Positions 25,031-36,277 of a DNA stretch of 64,000 bases are shown one piece after another. The position numbers were made by a program, and so were the translations under genes. The stretch lies in assembly GCF_964204645.1 (NCBI RefSeq), contig NC_134025.1, positions 23,528,001 to 23,592,000 on the forward strand. Direction: 5' to 3'. The notes under the pieces are model-generated. The model had not been told where the DNA came from. It made no database searches and worked only from the letters and a program-made list of their open reading frames with translations. Each line of letters starts with the position of its first letter. Position 1 is the first letter of the stretch. The DNA comes from Tubulanus polymorphus. Lineage: Eukaryota; Nemertea; Palaeonemertea; Tubulaniformes; Tubulanidae.

Positions 25031-26274
25031 GACGGTAGCATGTAAATAGTGCACTATCCTATATATTATAACCTTGTTAAGTTTTTAAAATGTTTTTGTT
25101 TTTCTATTGATATGTAAATCTTTGTAAACAAAATCATTTTTCCTCCACTGGAAATGGTTGAAGAGTAATACATCATCTCATCTTATCTTATGAAGCTAAC
25201 CTACTACAGCAAGTGCTGTTACCATGGAGGGCGTATTTACATATCTATGCAAAATTTACCTGCAATGTTTATTCCTTTGAGAAATTTTGAAAATGTCCTT
25301 GTTAAATTAACCACTCAATCAACTAAAGATCTTTTTATTGTAAAATAATCTGCCTAGACTTGTGAATGTCTCCTTTTTACTTGGGGATGGAAAAAGGGTA
25401 CGAATTCGTGCATGGTCACCGTCTGAATCCGCACCTGTGAATTTCAAACACTACAATGCTTTAGATAATAATTTCTACCGAGGGATATATTTTGTGCCGG
25501 ATTAGAGATTGATTGAACAATTGCAGAAATCGTATATACAGTCTTAAAACCGAGACTTTTGAGACAAGGGAGAAGAACCGGACAACCTCCAGCACGTTAC
25601 ATACCCGGTTCTTAATCGGATGATTAAGTTAAAATTAACGAGGTTTTAATCTGCATTCAAGTCATAGGCGAATGCGTAAGTCATTGAACAGGTATTCAAG
25701 ACAGGGCAAATGCAAATTTTGACCCATCGTGAGAAATCTACCGAGTATCGTCAATCATATCATCATACGCACGTCAAAAATTTATTTCAGACATAAACAC
25801 GTAAGACTGGCTAAAATTCCGGCAAACATTGATGATTTCTGAGCAAACACTTAACTCTTGGTTTGTTAGTTTTCGTTTAATACGATACTGATATACACCG
25901 TTATAGAAGAGGAGTTGCGGAATTTGAGTTTGTTTGCGGCAAACATTGCGTGCAATTTCACGCGGATTAGTAGAGGCTCGTTGTAATCGGATTCCCGCCA
26001 TTATTATATATTACAACACTCGCTTTTGTCTCGGGATATCGGTAGTGTAGGTCATTTATGGGACAGCTTCTTATTGCGTGTACGTTAATTACTGAACTGA
26101 CCGAATTGAAGTAATAAACCCCTAGAGATTTCGCGTTCAATTATTACCGGTAGATCCTTTACGGAGCTTTGCAAGTTCGAAATTGAATTTACGTGTTGTT
26201 AGCATGAAGAACCTTGACCGAGAACATTCTCAATATCAGAGACCAGTGACAAAATAAAAGACGTACATTGGAAA
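25031..26274. other. Intergenic region between KIAA2012 homologue and the 238-aa ORF
   Basis: No convincing gene. On the minus strand an ATG at 26001 opens 75 codons to 25774 (MAGIRLQRASTNPREIARNV...). It would be divergent from the ORF at 26275 and could be a small gene or a first exon, but no similarity supports it. The promoter of the downstream intronless ORF should lie in the last few hundred bases. Confidence 0.4.
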
Positions 26275-26991
26275 ATGTCGAAACATTTAGCTTTACCAGC
26301 AATAACTACTACTACGACGCGAAGGACAAATCGTTTACTGACTCCGGACAGATTCGCTATTCAAAGCTTGTACAACAGTCAACGACGTCATCTCCTGGGC
26401 AGACAGCAACGTCTTTTAGAAGAAATCACCCGAAGATGCCGAGAACAAGAAGTTGAACAACTTTCCTGCGAAATATCGCAAAAGTGCAATTTGTTCGATC
26501 CGGTGGAAGATAGCGTTGAAACTGCTGCTAAACAAATAGCAAGATGTTATCAAAAAGATACAAGGCATTTGGCGCCGATTAAGTTCGAAGACGATTTGAG
26601 TGATCCCCTCTTTTATCGGGATCATACATATTTCCCAGTTCGTCTGCTTCGATCGCGACCTGTTTTGAAACCTTGGCACAGTCTTCAAGAAGATGGGTCC
26701 GATGATTTACCCAGGTCTCAACCCGATGATGAGATAACCTATAGAAAAGGAGTTCATCACGAAAGAAACAGTTTTCCGAAAATGAATCTCGCTCAGCATT
26801 CAAACACCAACGTGAAGTTTCAGCAACAACTCCATTCTAAAGTTAGGAGTAGGATGGCACCGTTATTTCTACCAAAATTAGCTGGAAACAATCGAAGCAT
26901 CGATAGGTTAAATACGTTCATCAGTTCCAGAAAGTTACACATTTACTCTCGACAAGGCACTCGACTCACAAAACCTGTCAAGAAATGGTAA
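26275..26991 (+). CDS. Intronless 238-residue protein of unknown function
   Basis: The longest clean open frame outside the recognised genes runs from ATG at 26275 (context gaaaATGtcg) to TAA at 26989. The protein is basic and hydrophilic, without signal peptide or membrane segment. Residues 1-15 are Thr-rich. Residues 30-70 (SQRRHLLGRQQRLLEEITRR and on) form a likely amphipathic helix or short coiled coil. The middle has aromatic and Pro-containing patches (DPLFYRDHTYFPVRLL, VLKPWHSL), and the C-terminus is Arg/Lys-rich, ending VKKW. I do not recognise the family. Codon use looks coding and the length is unlikely by chance in AT-rich DNA. It could be a single-exon gene or a retrocopy. No function is proposed. 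Confidence 0.5.
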   Translation: MSKHLALPAITTTTTRRTNRLLTPDRFAIQSLYNSQRRHLLGRQQRLLEEITRRCREQEVEQLSCEISQKCNLFDPVEDSVETAAKQIARCYQKDTRHLAPIKFEDDLSDPLFYRDHTYFPVRLLRSRPVLKPWHSLQEDGSDDLPRSQPDDEITYRKGVHHERNSFPKMNLAQHSNTNVKFQQQLHSKVRSRMAPLFLPKLAGNNRSIDRLNTFISSRKLHIYSRQGTRLTKPVKKW

Positions 26992-28213
26992 AAAGACAAA
27001 CACATATTCTGTGGGACATATAGATACCTAGGGCATGCAATCTTAACAGTGCTCTAATTCTCCGATTGTGTCCTAGCCGTCCTGGCTGCTTCGATTCCCA
27101 ATCACTTTATATTCTCAATTTGTTTTGAAGTTATCGAGTAATTTTGGGAAAGTGGGAATATACTCGCATTGAATTGGAAAGAGCATCACCATATGGAAAA
27201 CTCAGCGAAATAAGTTATCTTTGTGAAGTAAGTTAAAATGTGTACTGAAAGAAACGTTGCGGATGTACGTACGTGGCCATAAACGATTTTCGCGAAGGGA
27301 TTCTGAGCTTGTTTCTGTAAAGGATTTTGTGATAGCTTGCTTGTCAAATTCGAGGAAAATCACGATTGACGATTCTATAAAACTATTCAGAGACTCCAAT
27401 TTCCCGCTGCATATAATGTGCTCTTTCGTATGTATTTGCAACTGTATTTTATTCAACATACTTCGGGATAAAAACTAATTACCTCGAATTAGCCAAGCGA
27501 TTTGTTGGTTTCTTATTTACTAATTCCACGCAAGATTCTATAACTAAAATTATGCAAACATATTGCTCAAAAGTTGGTTAGAGCATATGGACTCTGGACT
27601 CTAGAGGCTGCAGAGTCCATAAGAGTCCTCTAAGAGTCCATGGTTAGAGTTTGCGTATCTATATCCACTGAGGTTATCATAACCTCAGTGGATAGATGGT
27701 TACAATGCAATTCGATCTAATGTCATTTATCCACTGGTTAACTCTAACCAACTTTTGAGTAACTGACCCTTGATTAAATACTTATTATACAAATTTTTGA
27801 CGAAATTGCTGAAGGATTCATGTGGTTCTCTATCGATCTCACCCCATCTACTCATTATCTTTCATTAATTACCGAATCATTGGTGGTAAGCTTTTATGAT
27901 CAGATTGCTTGTGAAAATATCCGATCGTGAAACTAAACCACAGGCAGGTTTCTGACAAATCATATTATCTATGCAAGATCCGCCGAATATGAAACTTTGC
28001 GTATAGATTTGGGTACGTCGATATCGGATGATGTGCATTGAAATTACGTTATAGACCAAAGAAAAGATGGAAATTGGAGGCGAGAAATATATACATTAAG
28101 CACGATTGTGTAGTCTTCATCGCAGTTTGTAGCTCCAAGGAATCCACATGGATACAGTCAGAATAAAGCAAGAAACAAGATAAACAATACATTTCAACAG
28201 TAGCACAACGATT
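26992..28213. other. Intergenic region between convergent transcripts
   Basis: It lies between the + strand ORF ending at 26991 and the 3' end of the minus-strand membrane-protein gene. No gene is supported; it contains the nested inverted repeat at 27565-27763. Confidence 0.5.
27565..27763. repeat. Nested inverted repeat with a perfect central palindrome
   Basis: The outer arms are 'gctcaaaagttggttagag' near 27565-27583 and its reverse complement near 27742-27762. Inside lies a perfect 16-bp hairpin with a 1-nt loop: 'tatccactgaggttat' at 27662-27677 and 'ataacctcagtggata' at 27679-27694. Between 27587 and 27645 are short repeats of 'gagtcca'. It looks like a short non-autonomous DNA element with sub-terminal palindromes. 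Confidence 0.8.
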
Positions 28214-28219
28214 TTTATT
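28214..28219 (-). terminator. Candidate poly(A) signal of the seven-segment membrane protein gene
   Basis: AATAAA on the minus strand, about 1.5 kb beyond the stop at 29706. The interval 28220-29705 would then be 3' UTR. It is AT-rich and contains only short, unconvincing ORFs. Confidence 0.35.
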
Positions 28220-29705
28220 TCAATTTCGCATTAGATGAAATTTTCAATACGTAACTTTTGCAAACGAGTAAAAATTTACATGAAGATCATCGTCTTAATT
28301 CTCCCAGTTGATATATACAGCAAAAGGGGCATCAAAACCAAACTGTTCTGGGTCACGATACGGTCATCGACCCATCAGCAAGAGAAACAAATTACCGGAA
28401 ATCTTAATTAAACTCAATGATTTTGCATAAGTTTTTATACGTATTACTATGGCACAAAAATCTAATTACTCAAAAATCGTAAATTTGTTGGCCCCATTCT
28501 AAAACGCTATCAAGATTCCCAATAGAACTTGACATAATAAAATTCACTACATTTTAGGTGTATTTACATTATAAAACAAAGATTTCTCTATGTACATACG
28601 ATTTAATATATACGGTATATATCTTACATAATACAGCATTAGCCTAAACTTTAATAAATTAAATAGGTTTTAATTAGTTACATAATTTGTTCCTACAACG
28701 AGACCCTCACAACCTCCGAAATCAACCAAAAAGGTCTCCCAAAATCACGATTAAGAACCGAGAAATTTTTTCCACTATCTCGCTTAGCCTAGTACGTGTA
28801 TTGAAAAGGGTAGATGAACATACAATGAATAGAGGTCAAATTTCCTCGGTACATGAAAGTCGAACATCGAAATACCTGCTAATTCAGTTATAATCTATCG
28901 TATTCAAATGCAATTCACTTGAGATTGTAAGAATGCAGCGTAATGACTAGTATCAAAAGTTCATATTTTCGCTAGTATTGCTTCGTAAAATTTCAGGCTA
29001 ACATCGAAATATCGTTTGGTCCAATATATCTGCGTACTTCACGATAAATGAACGAAACCTGAGAAAGAAAATTTACCGGTCTACCTCTACGCGTGCTCCG
29101 AGTTGAGAAATTTTAGCACTGTAGGGTTTATTTCATTACATTTAGTAGTTGAAAAATTGATAAACACGCAATTCCTAGCACATTTACGACAAGACAGCAC
29201 CGAACACAAAAAAATCACTATCAGAGATTTTCTCATCAAAAAACGATTCAAGACAAAGATTCTTAAGATATGCCTGGTGGTACAATTACGCTGTATGACA
29301 TCGTATGAATGTATGTACCCTGAAAGCCAGATGAAGCCTCAATATTTAAGATTGCTACGACATACAATATATGCAGATCTACATCAGTGAACGGTACACA
29401 GCAAATAGATAATAAGTTATTACCTAAAAGCATATGCGGATTACAGATTTGATTTTCTAAAATACAAGATCTCAATTTTGCGAGAGACATCAAATATTTG
29501 ATTGTACATGTATCGATAAAAACCAGTTTTTATAAGTTATCTATTTTTTCCCAAACTTCTCAACGGCATATTCAAAATAGCCCAAGAATCTATGAGGACA
29601 TGTACCCTGATATATTCAGTCATGTACATTCTGCATCCAACTTCGACAATGTTTAGGTTAAAAATATTTTAACGTCATCAGTAAATTTTCGGCGTAAACT
29701 CATCT

Positions 29706-32700
29706 CTAAACATTAACGGCTCCTCTGAGAGATTTGTGAACGGCTGTTATAGTCTGCTGTTCGATACTGCTGTTGATGCTATTTTCGTTCGACGCCGAGC
29801 TCGTGGTCGGTGTGATTTCCTCTCGGATCGGCTCGAGTTGCGCCGACGGGCGTCGACGAGGGCTGTTCTGCCACGACGACGTCGGACTGGGCGATAAGTC
29901 ATTGTCGAGTAGATGAGATTCGCTTCCCGGGTAGTACAACGGTTTGTATGTCTGCTGATAACTCTGGTAAGCCGGACTAAAAACCGAGGTGTAAGTCTGA
30001 AATTGAGACGGGAGTTACAGTTGAACTGGGGATAGATGACAGATTGGAAACCAGTGAAATATGATCAAGAAAATTATAAATAAGTAAAATTCTTTAATTT
30101 TAAAACGAATGGCAGTGAAAAAAGTCTCATCATATCATAATCTATGAATTTTATTCTGCAACTCAGAAGTTATAGAAAAGGTTATAAGCGAACAGTTCCA
30201 CCTTGATTGACGAAATATACCGTAGATTTCTCAAGTGCAAATTTGATTTCTTCAAAAATAAATGGTCACAGCATAACTCAAAATAACAGTTCTTACTTAC
30301 ACCTTCCTCACTGAATGCTGGAAGCAGATCGTCTTGATCAGAATTATTCTCAATCGGTTGAAACACGCATAACATCGCCCAGATCGGCAGCAGAAATTTG
30401 ATCACCTAGAATTTACTCGAAAGTGCTAATCATTCTCGATTGAATTGATAATGTAAGATAATTAAATCAAAATGACTTAAAACGTACCATGAAAATTCCA
30501 AATACAGGTGTATAAATTTCTTGCATGTGGAGCTAAAAACAATGATAATACGACAATCAATAAACTAACAATTCTGCATAAATCATTTGAATAGGCTTTT
30601 TATGTGATAACTCTCAACTTACAAATATTGCACTGCACCCTCTTTCTTCATCTCCCACTGAAACATATATGAAGATACATTAGGACTTACGATATACACC
30701 AGGGCCCGGTTTTACAGACTGGTATTACCTTATTAAACACGGGGGCTAACTCAATTGACAATGAATTGAGTTAGCCCCCGAATTAAAGATAATACCAGTC
30801 TATAAAACCGGCCCCAGGTTGTTTAGAAATCGGTTACAAGTGGTTACAACGAAGATGATTTTCGCAACTTACACGCTTTCATGGTTATATCATAAACAAG
30901 TCCAGCAAACGCCGACAGTTCAAACACCATGATTACCCTAAAACCAATCAGAAATAACAATTTAGATAATTGTTAATTTAGACTCCATCCATAATCGAAA
31001 TGAATTCACAGCAATTCCAGCAGCTTTAGAAGAAAGGCTGAATTTTAAGTGTAGGGACAATTCTTTTTGAAAAACCTACCCCCAGAGATCACGTTTTTGG
31101 GCCCGTCTCACCGATTCCAGGGTACTAATTTCGTTCAGACGACGTGATATATAAAATCCAGCCACCATGAACAACTGCACCAAGATAAATTCAGCTGTCG
31201 ACAGTTCTAACCATTGAGGTTCTAAAGAAAGAATGGCAACTCTTGAATACTAGTCAAAGAAATATCAAAAGCATGGTATATCTTTCAATTGTAAATGAAG
31301 TAGTATTACATTAAAGGGTTGAAACTTTCCCTAATCGGGAGTTTGGTTAGATATAGTTTTGTTAATTTGAAATGTACAGTTTTAGAGCCACACAGGATAC
31401 TTACGTAGACATTCCACCCAGGAAGACTGTATCGACATAACACCCATCACAGTTACAATGGTGAAATAGAGAGTTGAAACTACCAATAATGGTAACAAGA
31501 CCCTGAAAACAAAGCATGAAATCAATTCAAATAGCTTTACACATCATTGATACTTCTCAGTAGATCAGAGGTGCAATACAGTCGGCACATTCTGTATCGG
31601 AGATATAAGTATAATGGGGTCATCGAAACCATCAATTCACTCAGGTTTTATATACATACATACCATCTACTGAGCATTTCCTTTCTGAGAACACGTGTAG
31701 CCAGATTCCAGTAGAAATGACACACAACCAAGAACTGTATCAATTTCAGATACTGCGTGATGAAATCGAACTCTGAATATCCACCTATCAGCCAATGAAC
31801 TGAGCTGAAATATTTGAGTAAAGACCAGACATAAAACTCGAAGAAGGCAAGGTTTTCGGTTTAAGTCAACAATAAATGGCCTTTCCGGAAAAAAATGGGA
31901 GTTTAGTGATGAAATAAGTATCCCTGAACATTTTTGTCTAAATCCAAACAACTCAAACTTGGAGCTTCAATTTCATTGAAATGTACATTGTATAAATTGA
32001 TACATGTACATCATATATATATATATTGTACATACCATATAACACATTCAATGACAGCCGTATAGAAGATGATATACTGGTGTAGAGTTGGATGTCGATT
32101 CAGATGAAGTTTGATGATCTTTACAAAACACAGCAGTCCGGTAATGATTGCAAAGAAAGCCATGACACCATTCCTGAAATAGCAACAAATCAATACTCAG
32201 CTATACCTGAATACAAGCAGTATTGTATTCGATAGGCTTACTCATGACAAACCCCTTCACATCTGAGCTGTTTTAGAACCAACAGATGAATTATAAAAAA
32301 TTCTACTCAAAATATCTGTAGTTAAAAGCAGTGATCTAATGAAGAATGTAACGGATGAAGAATGATTAAACATTGAAGGGTAAAAACGAAAAGACCAAAT
32401 CACATCTTTGGAACAAGACAATGCATGAGGCTTTGAAGCCATCGAAATTTGAAGAATTAACTGTATTTTGCACCATAATTGAAGTGCGAAAATTTGATTA
32501 CCTGGCACACGCAATTGTGTTGAAGTTGCGAAAACAACCTTTCTTCGCAACATCGATTGACTCATTTTCGTGGTTGGAAGAATTTGGATAGTATGCCGGT
32601 AAAATATCCAACATGTTCGCGTCTCGAGTAGTTTGCCAATTCTGCCACATTTTTCAGATGGAACTACTAAGCCTACTACGGATTTCGTTCTGACGCTAAA

Positions 32701-34508
32701 CGCAAAGCTACATGACGATAACCGCGATCACTTAACATCGAATTTCTGCTATTCACAACACGAACAAAAACCTGAAATGAGCCAAAATCTGGAGAAGTTA
32801 GCGCTTCTATCGCGAAGAATTAATTTTGGCACGCCGAACATATCAATGACAATGGAATTGGCACGCAGACAGTTTGTAAGATAAAGATCGATGTTTATCA
32901 AGGACAATAATCTAAAGACCTAAACACCGAGAACGGGTCAATTGATAAGCTCTTTGATTTAAGTACAGTATATATCACAGTTAAAGTCAGAGGTTAAATC
33001 ATTCCTCAAGGTGAATGAGGTTAAAAATTCTAAATTCTTATGATACAAGATAGTGTAAATAGTGTTAACGATTACACACGAGACAGTGAATGTTCAAATG
33101 AACTCCATTCAGAGACTACTATCTCATCAAAATTGAATTCAAATCACGCTACTATCGATTACTAAGAACAGAAACTCGATTGACCTCACTTCAACTACAT
33201 TTATCAATGCAACTAAAGACTAAAGTGCATAATACCATTCTAAACACGACAAGCCACGTGTTGACATTTTGTCTTTAACTTAAGACTTGGAAGGGATTTT
33301 ATTCTTCAAGAAAAATTTTCAAAAATTTTGCCCATAGTCAACTTCTCACACTAAGAGGATATTTTCAGTTATGCCCGCCACAAAATAAAGAAATAAATGC
33401 TCAAAATAATAGCTTAGCTCCAGAATGCCAGATTAGGTTACTCTAGCCAAGTTGTCAGTGGTGGATCCAGATCCGCAATCGCTCGCTTTTTTCGGCCAAC
33501 CAAACATTTTTTATCATATGGGTGTTTTTAGTAGCCTTTATATTTGAAATTGAATGAGCTTGAGGATTGTGAAAATATCCAATTGATGTGAACGCTAAAC
33601 CAAAACAGACCGGGCAGAGCTAGGGGCGCAGCTTTGGCCAGGCCTATAAATTTGCCGAAATTTTTTGTCTGAAAGTAATACTCGAAAACTTTTGCTCATC
33701 CTACTCCCATCCCCGTGAAATGTTTTGCAAGATGCCCCAGCAGAGCCTTCGCACTGCATCCATTTAAAACATTGGATAGGCCACTTCGCTTATTGGTCTG
33801 GATATGATGATGGGCAAATCACAGGGGCTCGTCACGATAACGGGGGGCCCATAATCAAAGATTTGACCCAGTATCCTAGGTACCACCACATAAAAAAGAA
33901 TATATTTTTTATAGGTAGTGCCTAAGATACTCGGATACTGGGTCAAATCTTTGATTTTGGACCCCCAAATCGTGACAAGTCCCTGCTGCTGTGTGTGGGG
34001 CAACTGACAACTTGCTTCCACCGGCCTTGCAAAGCCACTCTCAATTTCTTCAGCCAGTCCGGTACGTTGATGTTGGTAACAAATGCCAAGTTAAGCCAGG
34101 CAATCATTGGACTTGGTTGGGTTTTCACTGACTGACAGTGACATTACTGATTACTGTCAGTGTCAGTACAGTAATACTAAATTTAAGTAAATAAATGTCA
34201 CTAAAACTGAGCTTCTTCATTCATCTGTTCAAAGATTCATCTCGATTAACCAGTTAACAACGACGTATCAATAAATGTATCCTAACACCTCAGTAGGGCC
34301 TAAAATATAGACTAAAGATGGGCATTGACATCGATGATAAATCCATCTAAATGAGAGATTTTCATAATTTTTTCACGACCCACTTTGACAACTCACCACC
34401 ATATTTACAAATATAGAGAAATTCGCACGATCGCGACTCGGATGATCTTAGTTCTAGCTCCCACCACGACTTGAACATGGCAGCACAAGTCGGCGTCAGA
34501 ATTTCCAT
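29706..34508 (-). CDS. Unidentified protein with seven predicted membrane segments
   Basis: Minus-strand exons in order: 34508-34397 (ATG at 34508, second in-frame ATG at 34478), 32267-32242 (26 nt), 32173-32036, 31804-31664, 31502-31405, 31221-31080, 30937-30873, 30657-30623, 30532-30488, 30405-30301, 29996-29706. From the 26-nt exon on, all phases agree (1086 nt, 361 residues). Hydrophobic segments include MAFFAIITGLLCFVKII, YIIFYTAVIECVIWSV, YLKLIQFLVVCHFYW, LLPLLVVSTLYFTIVTVM, FILVQLFMVAGFYI, VIMVFELSAFAGLVY and PVFGIFMVIKFLLPIW. The tail of about 110 residues is Ser/Thr/Pro-rich with an RRRPS site of basophilic-kinase type. Seven segments suggest a receptor- or transporter-like topology, but I see no DRY or NPxxY motif and do not recognise the family. 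The donor of exon 1 does not match the phase of the 26-nt exon, so one exon in 32300-34390 is missed or another donor is used. Confidence 0.75.
30698..30819. repeat. Near-perfect hairpin MITE
   Basis: About 60-bp arms are reverse complements around a very short loop: 'ccgggttttacagactgg'-type ends and 'gggggctaactcaatt' against 'aattgagttagcccccg' in the middle. The element lies in the intron between exons 30937-30873 and 30657-30623 of the membrane-protein gene. It would fold strongly in the transcript. Confidence 0.9.
32268..34396 (-). other. Intron region of the membrane-protein gene with an unresolved exon
   Basis: It joins the first exon (34508-34397) to the 26-nt exon (32267-32242). 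Their phases do not match directly, so a further short exon of length 3n+2 probably lies here, though I could not find a convincing one. The hairpin element at 33825-33975 is inside. Confidence 0.45.
33825..33975. repeat. Hairpin MITE-like element
   Basis: The inverted arms share 'atcaaagatttgacccagta' on the left and its reverse complement near 33936-33957 on the right, with 'ggggggccc' and 'ggacccccaa' ends. The central AT-rich loop sits near 33890. ORFs on both strands here arise only from the palindrome. Confidence 0.85.
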
Positions 34509-34571
34509 ATAAACGATCACAAATCAATAATCAATAACACTGAATTACACATGTAGATACATTCAATTGCT

Positions 34572-34577
34572 TTTATT
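34572..34577 (-). terminator. Candidate distal poly(A) signal of CNK
   Basis: AATAAA on the minus strand, 1.7 kb after the CNK stop codon and only about 64 bp before the ATG of the next minus-strand gene. Weaker ATTAAA signals for CNK occur at about 35099 and 35197. The interval 34578-36277 is read as CNK 3' UTR. Confidence 0.45.
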
Positions 34578-35875
34578 TATTTTCAATAATTGAAACAACG
34601 AGACGAAGCACCACTTCTCTTATTATCATAAAAACCATACAAAACGTACCCAATCTTATAACATCTAATAGACATTAGGCCTGCATACAAGTATTAAAAA
34701 AAGATGGGTATTGAGATAAAGAATGAATAAAATTTCCAGTCCAACAATCTTTTATCCAATAACTTTGCCGAGAAAAACTTGGTGAACATTCTAGGACACA
34801 CTTCAAAAATAACAAATAATATGCTGACTTGATATGCCTTCAAAAACAATAAAATAAATCGAATGAAAATTGTTGTTAGCCAACATGATCTATATTATTT
34901 CGAAATCTAAAAACTGTTCAAATCCAACAATCATAAATATATCACATTTTCATTTTTTTCTAAAATAAAATCCTTACTTGGATGAATTTGGTGTTTTCAC
35001 TGAAAGTTAGTATACCGAATTATCATTGATATTCAATTAAAAACAGAATAATATTATGATGCAAAAAAACAGCACAGATTAGAATAAAACATATAGCGTT
35101 TAATGAAAAATATTCGAAATTAGTCGTAATAAAAGAGTGCCTCTCAAAGGTTTAAAATCAACGTATCACTTTAAAAAGTGAAACCAAATTATAACCTTTT
35201 AATACTTTCTCGTGAATCCAAAAAGTATCCATTAAACCACATATGGTTATTTGAAATTGGTGACTACGTAAACGGAACCTCAATTTTGAATACTAATTTG
35301 GTTAAGTACCAAGTGAATTTCTAGGTACGCGACAGTTTCCCAGAATTTGAAATACAGTAAAGCAGTATCATATACACATAGAATAAATTTTTAGATTCTA
35401 TTATTGCAACGAAATGATAAAGGATGCACTGATTTAGTGATGTTCATAGCCATTATCATCCCGCATAACAATTTGATCGCAATCAATATTTTTCATCAAG
35501 TCATTTGATCCTGGCTCTCATCATTATCTGTAGAAAAAGGATTCAACGCATATCTACCTATACATCTATGTACTTAGTACCTCTATAATGACCGCAGTAT
35601 ACAAGATATATTCTTTACATGTTACAATAATTTACACGATGAGCACCAAAATTTATCATATATTTACAACATATAATAATATCATCATTGTTAAGACGCA
35701 AGCAAGCTTATCAGACAACGAATACCGGTACAGTAGATTCGAGGCTTATCCCATGGAACCTGATGGACCAATACATTGTTCAAGCTTATCATAAGGAAAG
35801 CAATAACGGTAGACGGATGTGTCCTCAGTTTGTGGATTGTATAAGAATCCAACAATTCATGCATAAAATTACCTA

Positions 35876-35968
35876 TTCTATTATCTTATAGTTTCTGGAT
35901 TTTGCCAAAATTTGATTGTCTCTATGATGATGGAATTCAGGCAAAATCCTGAAACTGCAAGATAATAA
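35876..35968. repeat. Hairpin in the CNK 3' UTR
   Basis: Arms of about 30 bp ('tttctggattttgcc' and 'ggcaaaatcctgaaa', extended by 'attatctta' and 'aagataat') flank a 31-nt loop. In the CNK transcript it would form a stable stem-loop in the 3' UTR. It may be a relic of a small element or a regulatory structure. Confidence 0.7.
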
Positions 35969-36277
35969 ATAGATATACATCAATTATAGGATTTTCATCT
36001 AATTTCAATGAGATGTACTCATTCAATACAATTCTGATTAAGCCAAAATATACAGAACACTGTAGTGAATTTGGCTTTTGAAGCTACTAGGGGCAGCTGT
36101 ACAGTAATGACTTAAGACGCAATCTCTTGAACATCTTTGTGCTAGCTAAGCTCATTTTAGCAAATCTTACAACTTGCGATGTGTGGGGAACATGAGCCCA
36201 TTTCTCAATTAAGATTCATACATATACATTATTTCACACAATCTAACTGTAGTGTTAGTCATACAACAAAATACATA

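Noticed and set aside
33725-34128. Overlapping ORFs on both strands
   Set aside because: They are produced by the hairpin element at 33825-33975.
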